A stretch of DNA of 7,610 nucleotides from Acidobacteriota bacterium. Lineage in GTDB: Bacteria; Acidobacteriota; HRBIN11. Both the position numbers and the translations under genes were made by a program. Shown here one piece after another: positions 1 to 5,120 of this stretch (positions are counted from its first letter, which is position 1; the number at the start of each line of letters is the position of its first letter). The notes under the pieces were generated by a model, which did no database searches, had not been told where the DNA came from, and worked only from the letters and a program-made list of their open reading frames with translations. The stretch lies in NCBI GenBank assembly GCA_025061865.1, contig JANXAA010000098.1:1-7610 (forward strand), written 5' to 3'.

Positions 1-165
1 GCCCGGCATGTCTAGGAACTTCACGACCTTCAGGGGGTACATCGGCTGTCGGCACACAGGGCAAGCTTTCAGATGAGTGCCCCGTTCCTTCACACCGATA
101 CTGGCCCGGGCCGTCTTACTGATTTTGGCTCGGGCCGGAGTCGGCTTGGTCGGTTTCCGCGCCAT
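1..165 (-). CDS. Partial zinc-ribbon-like small protein, N-terminal 55 residues
   Basis: An open frame runs from an ATG at 165-163 to the window edge without a stop. A strong Shine-Dalgarno GGAGGA lies 5 bases upstream, which fixes the start and is the main argument that this is a real gene. The first 33 residues are very basic and rich in Lys, Arg, Pro and Ala (it begins MARKPTKPTPARAKI). A CPVC pair follows at residues 35-38, then a hydrophobic-basic stretch (YPLKVVKFLDMPG). A Cys-x2-Cys of this kind is normally half of a zinc ribbon, and the second half would lie outside the window. A basic tail plus a zinc ribbon suggests nucleic acid or ribosome binding, but that is inference only. I do not recognise the family. 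An 8-base repeat array (183-230) lies just upstream. Confidence 0.75.
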   Translation of the reverse strand, partial: MARKPTKPTPARAKISKTARASIGVKERGTHLKACPVCRQPMYPLKVVKFLDMPG

Positions 166-182
166 AGGCGTCCTCCGATGTC

Positions 183-230
183 CGGCAACTCGGGAATTCG
201 GGGGTTCGGCAACTCGGCCGTTCAGGAAAG
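183..230. repeat. 8-base-period tandem array, 6 units
   Basis: Six consecutive octamers lie in perfect register on the plus strand. Five begin with CGG and the sixth is CAGGAAAG. CGGCAACT occurs twice (183-190 and 207-214) and CGGGAATT once (191-198). The same CGGGAATT unit appears twice in the array beside ispF (1344-1415), so the two arrays belong to one family. This one lies directly upstream of the ribosome binding site of the minus-strand zinc-ribbon gene. Confidence 0.8.
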
Positions 231-259
231 GGACAGGCCGTTACCTTTTGGGCGTCACG

Positions 260-340
260 CTACCTGTATTTCCCCTCTAACATATCCCCTTCCCTTCTAC
301 GGGACAAGAGAAAGGGGGTCCGACCCTCCTTCGACTTCAT
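260..340 (-). CDS. Candidate 26-residue ORF with a strong ribosome binding site
   Basis: ATG at 340-338 reads to TAG at 262-260. It is preceded by GGAGGGA (352-346) at 5-base spacing, as good a Shine-Dalgarno as any real gene here has. The product would be very basic (MKSKEGRTPF at the start, RRREGD in the middle), with no transmembrane segment or known motif. A hairpin (312-331) lies inside the frame, which argues against coding. It may be a genuine small protein, a remnant of a longer gene, or chance. It is included because of the ribosome binding site only. Confidence 0.2.
   Translation of the reverse strand: MKSKEGRTPFLLSRRREGDMLEGKYR
306..331 (-). terminator. Hairpin with pyrimidine-rich tail, possible terminator or REP-like element
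   Basis: On the minus strand a 7-pair stem (AAGGAGG with CCCCCTT, one G-T pair) closes a 6-base loop and is followed by TCTCTT. It sits about 110 bases downstream of the broken alkyltransferase gene, so it could be that gene's terminator. The GGGTCCGACCC palindrome also resembles dispersed REP-type hairpins. A single copy cannot settle which it is, and the T-tract is interrupted. Confidence 0.3.
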
Positions 341-442
341 GGTACTCCCTCCAAGTGCATAGGGAACGAGCCACACAGTTATTCTTCTTGGCCGGGGCTC
401 AATTCGCGATGGGTGCGAATACCCAGGGTTGAGCGCTGAGCG

Positions 443-756
443 CCGCTCCCATTCTAAGAGCCAGGCCTTAATCCAGAGGCGCAGGGTATAGCCGCTGCGG
501 GGCCCCGTAGTCCAAACCCCGGTGGCAGGGGATAAGGACGGGCAAGGGATCCCCAGGCCAAGACCTGGCTGATGGCTCGGGCTGTACCTGGGTCTCCGAC
601 AGCTTCAGCGACGGCCTGGTATGTCTGAGTTGATCTCATCGGGATACGAGCCACCGTGCGGAGGACTGCCCGTCGGAAGGCCGCCCGGAGGAGGCCCGAG
701 GTCACGGGGTCAAGGACAGCCAGTGTTATCGTCCCCACGGGCATGAACGACGGCAA
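443..756 (-). pseudogene. ogt: O6-alkylguanine-DNA alkyltransferase (MGMT/Ogt family), frameshifted
   Basis: These enzymes repair O6-alkylguanine in DNA by moving the alkyl group to the Cys of a PCHR motif. The upstream frame carries the family's DNA-binding helix region: FRRAVLRTVARIP, then TYQAVAEAVG, then GTARAISQVLAW. That frame then runs into unrelated sequence and stops at 454-456. One frame over, the sequence continues as DPLPVLIPCHR, with the acceptor Cys codon at 527-525. In the third frame it resumes as SGYTLRLWIKAWLLEWER, matching the family's GGY...LLELE ending (to about 443). Removing one G from each of two GGGG runs (551-554 and 517-520) joins the pieces into PCHRVWTTGPRSGY and a normal C-terminal domain. 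There is no clear start: the first in-frame candidate is TTG at 756, with a stop at 787-789. The usual N-terminal domain is missing. It may be a true pseudogene or carry homopolymer read errors. Confidence 0.72.
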
Positions 757-790
757 ATCTCGGGTCTCGGATGCACGGTCCCAACATCAC

Positions 791-818
791 AGGAGGCAGG
801 GATTAGGGGTTGGCGATC
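791..818. repeat. 7-base-period array, 4 units
   Basis: Four heptamers lie in register: AGGAGGC, AGGGATT, then AGGGGTT and GGCGATC. On the minus strand they read as NNNCCCT-like units. The array fills the gap between the ispF stop and the broken alkyltransferase gene. Units are imperfect, so this is called with moderate confidence. Confidence 0.5.
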
Positions 819-824
819 GAGGAG

Positions 825-1343
825 TCATGAGTCGGGCTTTTCCCTGAGAACCCTATCCTCCGATTCCATCACGACTGTCACGAGGGCCCAGGCTTGGAGA
901 CCCTGCCCCTGGCCGAAGGCCGTCAGGAAGTCGCCCGACGTGGCCGTGATGCCGACATCCTGCGGGGCAATCCCCAAGAGGCCGGCGACACTCGACCGGA
1001 TGGCGTCAATCCACGGCTCCAAGACGGGTGTGCGACCCTCGACGGCGATGGCCACGTGGGTGATCCGTGCCCCCGAGGGTAGAAACTCCAGAGCCTTCTG
1101 GACGTAGACCCGGCTATCGGTAATGCCCTGGCGGCAGAGGGCATCACTGATCGGCCCCATCACACGGGCGCCCGTGATGCTGTCGAGGGCCCGGCCGATG
1201 GCGTGCAGGATGACGTCCGAGTCGCTGTTCCCTCGAAGGGGCGGCCCGTCTGGGATAGAGACGCCCCCCAGGACCAGGAGCCGACCGGAAGGCGACGTCT
1301 CAAAGGCGTGGCTGTCGTGTCCGAAGCCGACCCTGATGATCAT
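825..1343 (-). CDS. ispF: IspF-like protein (2-C-methyl-D-erythritol 2,4-cyclodiphosphate synthase family), divergent
   Basis: IspF closes CDP-methylerythritol 2-phosphate to the cyclodiphosphate in the MEP isoprenoid pathway and works as a zinc-dependent trimer. The 172-residue frame opens with RVGFGHDSHAF, the family N-terminus, and has LVLGGVSIPDG and GNSDSDVILHA. Metal ligands D10, H12 and H47 are present. Other conserved parts are not: GHSD is GNSD (N39), the GDIGxxFPDTDP stretch is replaced by a shorter VMGPISDALCRQG (61-73), and the KATTTEKLGFTGRGEG block is replaced by GITATSGDFLTAFGQGQG (131-148), losing the Lys-Thr-Thr-x-Glu residues that handle the CDP part. A 15-residue tail is extra. 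The ATG at 1343 has no visible Shine-Dalgarno; an octamer array touches it. Fold assignment is firm; whether it still has the standard activity is open. Confidence 0.85.
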   Translation of the reverse strand: MIIRVGFGHDSHAFETSPSGRLLVLGGVSIPDGPPLRGNSDSDVILHAIGRALDSITGARVMGPISDALCRQGITDSRVYVQKALEFLPSGARITHVAIAVEGRTPVLEPWIDAIRSSVAGLLGIAPQDVGITATSGDFLTAFGQGQGLQAWALVTVVMESEDRVLREKPDS

Positions 1344-1415
1344 CGGGGATCCGGGAATTCGGCGGTTCGGCAGCTCGGGAATTCGGAAGTACGGCGGTTG
1401 GGCTCTTCGGACATG
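1344..1415. repeat. 8-base-period tandem array, 9 units, abutting the ispF start codon
   Basis: Nine octamers follow each other with no gap. On the plus strand nearly all begin with CGG; one begins with GGG. CGGGAATT occurs at 1352 and 1376, CGGCGGTT at 1360 and 1392, and related units (CGGCAGCT, CGGAAGTA) lie between. In the ispF reading direction the unit is NNNNNCCG and the last unit ends exactly one base before the ATG. This is the longest and cleanest octamer array in the window and shares its unit with 183-230. Confidence 0.88.
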
Positions 1416-1532
1416 CGCCTATAGAAAAGCCTTTATGCAATCCCGAGGTGACGAAGGAAGGAAAGAAAGCCACGTGTTAGGAGGCCTTCCCCTTTCCCAG
1501 CCCCGTACCCTGCCCCTCCTCCCGACCTTATC

Positions 1533-1572
1533 TCGAACCGCTGAAATGCCCAACTGCCCGAATTCCTTATTC
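1533..1572. repeat. 8-base-period array, about 5 units, at the tRNA 3' end
   Basis: The units include CTGAAATG, CCCAACTG and CCCGAATT in register, ending 1 base from the CCA end of tRNA-Gln. The AACTGCCC/GAATTCC phrase resembles the arrays at 183-230 and 1344-1415, but it is on the opposite strand relative to them. Confidence 0.55.
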
Positions 1573-1573
1573 A

Positions 1574-1647
1574 TGGCTGGGATGCAGGGATTCGAACCCC
1601 GACCTTGGGGTCCAGAGCCCCATGTCCTGCCGTTAGACGACATCCCA
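1574..1647 (-). tRNA. tRNA-Gln (anticodon CTG), CCA end encoded
   Basis: A complete 74-base cloverleaf is present. The acceptor stem is TGGGATG with CATCCCA, the D-arm GTC/GAC has an AACGGCA-type loop, and the anticodon stem TGGGG/CCCCA holds loop CTCTGGA with anticodon CTG at 1615-1613. The T-arm is CGGGG/CCCTG around TTCGAAT (one G-T pair), followed by discriminator G and an encoded CCA. It decodes CAG. The U1-A72 end pair is typical of bacterial tRNA-Gln and is a known recognition feature for the GatCAB amidotransferase in bacteria that make Gln-tRNA indirectly; which route is used here cannot be seen. A promoter lies about 12 bases upstream. Confidence 0.97.
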
Positions 1648-1659
1648 GCCTCCGACTTA

Positions 1660-1687
1660 AGTATAAGGCAATAAGGCAGTAAAGCAA
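1660..1687 (-). promoter_or_regulatory. Sigma70-type promoter for tRNA-Gln
   Basis: A -35 TTGCTT (1687-1682) and a -10 TATACT (1665-1660) are separated by 16 bases. The -10 ends 12 bases before the tRNA, so the primary transcript would have a leader of only about 6 bases. Both boxes are built from the 8-base repeat units that fill this spacer. Confidence 0.65.
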
Positions 1688-1691
1688 TAGC
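1660..1691. repeat. 8-base-period array, 4 units, containing the tRNA promoter
   Basis: Units GCAATAAG (1668), GCAGTAAA (1676) and GCAATAGC (1684) are in register, with a diverged fourth unit AGTATAAG (1660). Read on the minus strand they are TATTGCC/TACTGCC-like. A related GCAGTAAG occurs in the nuoD-acpS gap near 5510. Confidence 0.7.
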
Positions 1692-1758
1692 GACTGTCGG
1701 TGAACCTGTCCCCCCCATCATGCCTTGACGCCAAGGTGACTCCCCGGGTCCTGACCGA

Positions 1759-1798
1759 CTTTCTCCCATTTCTTCACTTGCCTACCTGTCCATCTGCT
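1759..1798. repeat. 8-base-period degenerate array, about 5 units
   Basis: Octamers in register include CACTTGCC (1775), TACCTGTC (1783) and CATCTGCT (1791), with looser units before them. It lies downstream of fabH. The ACTTGCC core recurs in the array at the acpS 3' end (5073-5120). The rest of the fabH-to-tRNA spacer (1648-1860) shows no other feature except a weak AAGGTC/GGCCTT hairpin without a T-tract. Confidence 0.5.
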
Positions 1799-1860
1799 CG
1801 AGACGATAGCTCGATACGCCATCAAGGCCTTGCGGACCTTATCGCTCTTAGGCCCAGCCT

Positions 1861-2844
1861 TCACCACCGCAGGAGAGCAGCCCCATAAGCGATGCCGGCC
1901 CCGAGGGCCGTCAGGCCGATGACCTGCCCCGGCCGGAGGAGGTCCTTTTCTAGCATCTCGACCAAGGCCACGGGGATCGAGGCGGCTGACGTGTTGCCGG
2001 TGTACTCGATGTTGGCATAGACCTTCTCGGCCGACAGGCCTAAGTAATCGATGAGGGCCTGTGTGATCCGGTGATTGGCTTGATGCGGGACGAGCCAATC
2101 GACCTGGTCGGCCGTCAGGCCGACGTCTTCCAAGACTTCTCGAACGGCCCGGCCCATGTAGCGAACGGCAACCCGGAAGACCTCATTCCCTCGCATCCTC
2201 AGGAAGTGGAGGCGCTCCTGGACTGTCTTCTCGCTGGCCGGAAGTCGTGTCCCGCCCGCCGGTAGGTAAATCAGGTCCCACAGGCTTCCGTCCAGGTACA
2301 GTCGGCTGGACAGCAGGCCCCGCCCCTCGGCGGCCGTGACGACAGCCGCCCCGGCGGCATCTCCAAAGAGGACACACGTCGAGCGGTCCTGCCAGTCCGT
2401 GACCCGGGAGAGCATCTCCACGCCGACGATCAGGACGTATCGGGCCGACCCGGTGCGGATAAACTGGTCGGCCATGGTCAGGCCATAGAGGAATCCGGCA
2501 CAAGCCGCCTGCACGTCGAACCCAAAGGCGTTCCAGGCACCCAAGTCCTTTTGAATCAGGGCCGCCGTCGCCGGAAAGGGATAATCCGGCGTGACAGTAC
2601 AGCAGACGATAAGGTCAATCTGTTCCGGCCGCAGGCCGGCCATCTGGAGGGCCTGTCGGGACGCCTCGACGGACATGGTCGACGTATAAATCCCCTCGGG
2701 GGCGATCCGGCGCTCCCGGATACCCGTACGGGTCCGGATCCACTCGTCGGATGTGTCGACCATCTTTTCGAGGTCGAAGTTCGTCAAGACCTTCGGCGGC
2801 AGGTACGCGCCGATGCCGACGATGGCCGTACGTCGTTCAGCCAT
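1861..2844 (-). CDS. fabH: Beta-ketoacyl-ACP synthase III
   Basis: FabH starts type II fatty acid synthesis in the cytoplasm by condensing acetyl-CoA (or another short acyl-CoA) with malonyl-ACP. Starting at the ATG at 2844 the protein is 327 residues, the usual length. The catalytic triad is complete: C115 in VQAACAGFLYG, H254 in VPHQANHR and N284 in YTGNTSAASIP. The N-terminus TAIVGIGAYLPPKVLTN, the DEWIRTRTGIRERR block and the VLFGDAAGAAV motif are all typical. A frame extension up to 2910 would only add Arg/Pro/Ser-rich residues inside plsX and is rejected. AGGAG lies 10 bases before the chosen ATG, and the start overlaps the plsX stop by 8 bases, so translation is probably coupled. It is the last gene of the rpmF-plsX-fabH unit. 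No fabD, fabG or acpP follows; the tRNA spacer comes next. Confidence 0.97.
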   Translation of the reverse strand: MAERRTAIVGIGAYLPPKVLTNFDLEKMVDTSDEWIRTRTGIRERRIAPEGIYTSTMSVEASRQALQMAGLRPEQIDLIVCCTVTPDYPFPATAALIQKDLGAWNAFGFDVQAACAGFLYGLTMADQFIRTGSARYVLIVGVEMLSRVTDWQDRSTCVLFGDAAGAAVVTAAEGRGLLSSRLYLDGSLWDLIYLPAGGTRLPASEKTVQERLHFLRMRGNEVFRVAVRYMGRAVREVLEDVGLTADQVDWLVPHQANHRITQALIDYLGLSAEKVYANIEYTGNTSAASIPVALVEMLEKDLLRPGQVIGLTALGAGIAYGAALLRW

Positions 2845-3874
2845 GGGACCGCTTCTCCTGGGCATGGGCCGACTGGATGTCCGTGGCGATGCGGGCCTGG
2901 ATGGCCTCATTCATACGGGCCTCAGTGAACTCCTTGGCCACGCGAAGGGCATTGCGGATGGCCTTCGGACTAGACCGGCCGTGACAGATGATGGCTAATC
3001 CCTGAATCCCCAACAGGGGTGCGCCGCCGTATTCCGAGTAGTCGACTCGGCGGCGAAAGGCGTGCATCGCTGGCTTCATCAGGAGATACCCGAACTGAGC
3101 CAAGGGGCGTTTCTTGATCTCCTCCTTCAGGAGAGCGCCGATCATATCGGCCAGGCTTTCAGAAGCCTTCAGGACGACATTGCCGATGAAGCCGTCGCAC
3201 ACGATGACGTCCGCCGTACCCGTGAAGATGTCCTTTCCCTCGACGTTGCCGATGAAGTGAACGGGGGCCTCTCGCATGATCTCGTGCAGGCCCCGCGTGA
3301 GGGCGTTCCCCTTGATGTCCTCCTCGCCGATGCTGAGGACACCGACCCGGGGGTTCGAGACCCTCAGGATGAGCTGAGCATACGTGGCGCCCATGATAGC
3401 AAATTGCTTGAGGTGGAATGGCCGGACGTGAACGTTCGCCCCGGCGTCGATGAGGACGACATACCCCGTGCGGGTCGGTAAGACGACGGCCAGGGCCGGC
3501 CGCTCGATACCGGGGAGGGTCCCGACGATGAACTTCATAGCCGCCATGACGGCGCCTGTGTTTCCGGCGCTGACGACGGCCTGGCAGATGCCCGCTTTCA
3601 ACAGCTGAGCGGCTACGACGATCGAGGCCTGCCGTTTTCGACGAATGGCGACCAGGGGGTTCTCGTCCATCCCGATGACTTCTTCAGCATGGACGACCTC
3701 GATGGGGAGGCCTGACCCGCCATACTCCCGAAGGAGGGCCTGGAGTCGGTCCCGATGGCCAATCAGGAGGATCCGGAGGGGCCACGCCCGGGCCGCCTCG
3801 ACAGCTGCTCGGACCTCATGCTGGGGGGCAAAGTCACCCCCCATGGCGTCTAAGGCGATGACCGGTGTAGACAT
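2837..3874 (-). CDS. plsX: Phosphate acyltransferase PlsX
   Basis: PlsX turns acyl-ACP and phosphate into acyl-phosphate plus free ACP, which PlsY then uses to acylate glycerol 3-phosphate, the first step of phospholipid synthesis. It is a peripheral membrane protein. The 345-residue product has the family start VIALDAMGGDFAP, SAGNTGAVMAAM, the DAGANV region, GEEDIKGN, and the C-terminal stretch YSEYGGAPLLGI with ICHGRSSPKAI. Two starts are possible, ATG at 3874 and GTG at 3880; neither has a strong Shine-Dalgarno, and the ATG was chosen because a weak GAG lies 8 bases from it. It lies 123 bases after rpmF and overlaps fabH by 8 bases, the standard gene order. Confidence 0.96.
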   Translation of the reverse strand: MSTPVIALDAMGGDFAPQHEVRAAVEAARAWPLRILLIGHRDRLQALLREYGGSGLPIEVVHAEEVIGMDENPLVAIRRKRQASIVVAAQLLKAGICQAVVSAGNTGAVMAAMKFIVGTLPGIERPALAVVLPTRTGYVVLIDAGANVHVRPFHLKQFAIMGATYAQLILRVSNPRVGVLSIGEEDIKGNALTRGLHEIMREAPVHFIGNVEGKDIFTGTADVIVCDGFIGNVVLKASESLADMIGALLKEEIKKRPLAQFGYLLMKPAMHAFRRRVDYSEYGGAPLLGIQGLAIICHGRSSPKAIRNALRVAKEFTEARMNEAIQARIATDIQSAHAQEKRSHG

Positions 3875-3997
3875 CGACACGTCTCGATTTTCGGGGTTAG
3901 TCCTGGGTTCCGTCTGGGGTTTGGGAAGGTCAGGCGGCGGCGACCTCGAGTCCCCCGCACCTCTATCTCCCTCGGGCGTCTCTCACCCCGACGCGGC

Positions 3998-4180
3998 TTA
4001 CGTGACCTTCAGGGGGATATACTGCACGCCCTTATAGGTCCCACAGTTGGGGCATATGCGATGAGGTAGCTTATGAGACTTGCACTTGGGGCACACGCTC
4101 AGCGAGGGCGGCCGCAAGGCATGATGACTCCGACGCTTGCCCTTTCGAGCATGCGACGTACGTTTCTTGGGAACACCCAT
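3998..4180 (-). CDS. rpmF: 50S ribosomal protein L32
   Basis: A 60-residue protein of the large ribosomal subunit. The N-terminus MGVPKKRTSHARKGKRRSHH is the L32 signature. Four cysteines at 30, 33, 43 and 46 (CPKC and CPNC) form the zinc ribbon, so this is the zinc-binding form of L32. The end YKGVQYIPLKVT is also typical. AAGGGAG lies 10 bases before the ATG. It is first in the unit with plsX and fabH, which ties ribosome and membrane lipid supply to one promoter (4228-4255). The 120-base gap to plsX shows no clear hairpin or array. Confidence 0.97.
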   Translation of the reverse strand: MGVPKKRTSHARKGKRRSHHALRPPSLSVCPKCKSHKLPHRICPNCGTYKGVQYIPLKVT

Positions 4181-4227
4181 GAGACTTCGGCTCCCTTCCA
4201 GGAAATACAGGCACAGAGGATGACTCT

Positions 4228-4255
4228 ATTTTAATCCGCTGACCTCACTTTGCAA
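4228..4255 (-). promoter_or_regulatory. Sigma70-type promoter for rpmF-plsX-fabH
   Basis: A -35 TTGCAA (4255-4250) and a -10 TAAAAT (4233-4228) are separated by 16 bases. Transcription would start near 4221, giving a leader of about 40 bases before the rpmF ATG. The short AT-rich patch stands out in an otherwise GC-rich spacer. Confidence 0.6.
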
Positions 4256-4354
4256 ATCTACGGGGATCGAGCTGGCGGCGTCGGGTGCCCGGGCCCCTAA
4301 CTTCACATCCCATACATTAGGGAGCGAGGCTTGGCTCGTGCATCCGTCCATCCC

Positions 4355-4417
4355 GCACCCTGCATCTTGCACTTTACATCTTGTATCTTGTATCTTGCAT
4401 CTCGCATCCCGTACCCT
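4355..4417. repeat. 7-base-period tandem array, 9 units, upstream of yqeY
   Basis: Nine heptamers run in perfect register with consensus GYATCTT. GTATCTT is repeated exactly at 4383 and 4390, with GCATCTT at 4362, ACATCTT at 4376 and GCATCCC at 4404. Two looser units (from 4340) precede it. The array ends one base before the yqeY Shine-Dalgarno. TATCTT and TTGCAC inside it could serve as weak promoter boxes for yqeY, but this is not secure. Confidence 0.88.
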
Positions 4418-4430
4418 CGGGGAGGTCAGT

Positions 4431-4892
4431 ATGGGTGAAATCAGCCGACGTGTCGAGCAGGACTGGAAAGATGCCCTCCGGGCGCACCGTCGGGACGAGG
4501 TTAATGTCCTGCGCCTCATCCGGACTGAACTACAGTATGCCGCCAAGGACAAGCAGGCCGAACTGACCGAAGCGGAAGAGGTGGCTATCCTCGAGCGCAT
4601 GTTGAAGAAGCGCCGGGAAGCCCTGGAGATGTACCGCCAGGGCGGACGGCCGGACATGATCGCTCAGGAAGAGACCGAAATCGCTATCATCGAGCGATAC
4701 CTTCCCCGGAGTCTGGGGCGGGATGAAATCCTGCCTATTATCGAGGAAGTCATCCGCCAGACAGGTGCCCGCGGGCCGCGAGACTTCGGCCGCGTGATGG
4801 GTCTCGTCATGCAACGCCTTAAGGGCCATCGAGTCGACGGCGCCCAGGTTCGGGTCTGGGTCGAGGAACGCTTGGCTCAAGGGGATAGATGA
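4431..4892 (+). CDS. yqeY: YqeY family protein (GatB/YqeY domain)
   Basis: A 153-residue cytoplasmic protein with the typical YqeY length and layout: an N-terminal helix bundle (MGEISRRVEQDWKDAL, then LRLIRTELQYA), the KKRREALEMYRQGGRPDMI block, EIAIIERYLPRSL, and a C-terminal domain with DFGRVMGLVMQRLKG and VEERL. The C-terminal half is related to the tail domain of GatB, the tRNA-binding subunit of GatCAB amidotransferase. The role of free-standing YqeY is not settled. The ATG at 4431 has GGGGAGG (4419-4425) 5 bases upstream; an upstream ATG at 4338 would translate the repeat array and is rejected. It is transcribed away from rpmF and towards acpS. Confidence 0.93.
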   Translation: MGEISRRVEQDWKDALRAHRRDEVNVLRLIRTELQYAAKDKQAELTEAEEVAILERMLKKRREALEMYRQGGRPDMIAQEETEIAIIERYLPRSLGRDEILPIIEEVIRQTGARGPRDFGRVMGLVMQRLKGHRVDGAQVRVWVEERLAQGDR

Positions 4893-4928
4893 TGCAGCAT
4901 GCAGACAGAGTCCCGAAAAACCGGGGTT

Positions 4929-4960
4929 GGACGTGAGGCGTCCGAGTGCTGAGTAGAGAG
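4929..4960. repeat. Small hairpin and weak 7-base array in the yqeY-acpS convergent gap
   Basis: GGACG and CGTCC (4929-4943) form a perfect 5-pair stem around TGAGG, with no T-tract, so it is at best a weak terminator. Overlapping it, GTGAGGC, GTCCGAG, then TGCTGAG and TAGAGAG form a loose heptad series (4933-4960). No gene was seen in 4893-5094. Confidence 0.3.
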
Positions 4961-5072
4961 CGCCCCCCGGGAGCGCTGCCCGCACGACGGCCGTCGTTCC
5001 GAGTCTTGGACCCCATCGCTACGGGCACCGCCGGGATCCAGGGACCGCACCCGGATAGATGGCATGCTGAGG

Positions 5073-5120
5073 CCCCTGCTGACTGCCCATCCGCCTACTT
5101 GCCCGCTTGCCCCATTCGTC
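5073..5120. repeat. 8-base-period array, 6 units, overlapping the acpS 3' end
   Basis: Octamers in register include GACTGCCC (5081), ACTTGCCC (5097) and GCTTGCCC (5105), with ATCCGCCT and CATTCGTC as looser members. It begins in the spacer and continues through the acpS stop codon to 5120, so it forms the last acpS codons. Confidence 0.75.

Noticed and set aside
183..1415. The tandem arrays as CRISPR
   Set aside because: Units are 7-8 bases, directly adjacent and diverged; there are no 20-40 base repeats, no spacers and no cas genes.
1123..1674. Plus-strand 183-codon frame
   Set aside because: It runs antisense to ispF, then through the octamer array and the tRNA; the repeated Gly-x-Arg-like peptide pattern is just the array translated.
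1419..1769. Minus-strand 116-codon frame across the tRNA
   Set aside because: It translates straight through the complete tRNA-Gln and two repeat arrays, so it cannot be a gene.
2845..2910. Longer fabH start
   Set aside because: The added residues are low-complexity Arg/Pro/Ser inside plsX, and the FabH family N-terminus begins at the ATG at 2844.
4338..4430. Upstream ATG extension of yqeY
   Set aside because: The extra residues are only the translated heptad array, and the ATG at 4431 has a strong Shine-Dalgarno at the right distance.
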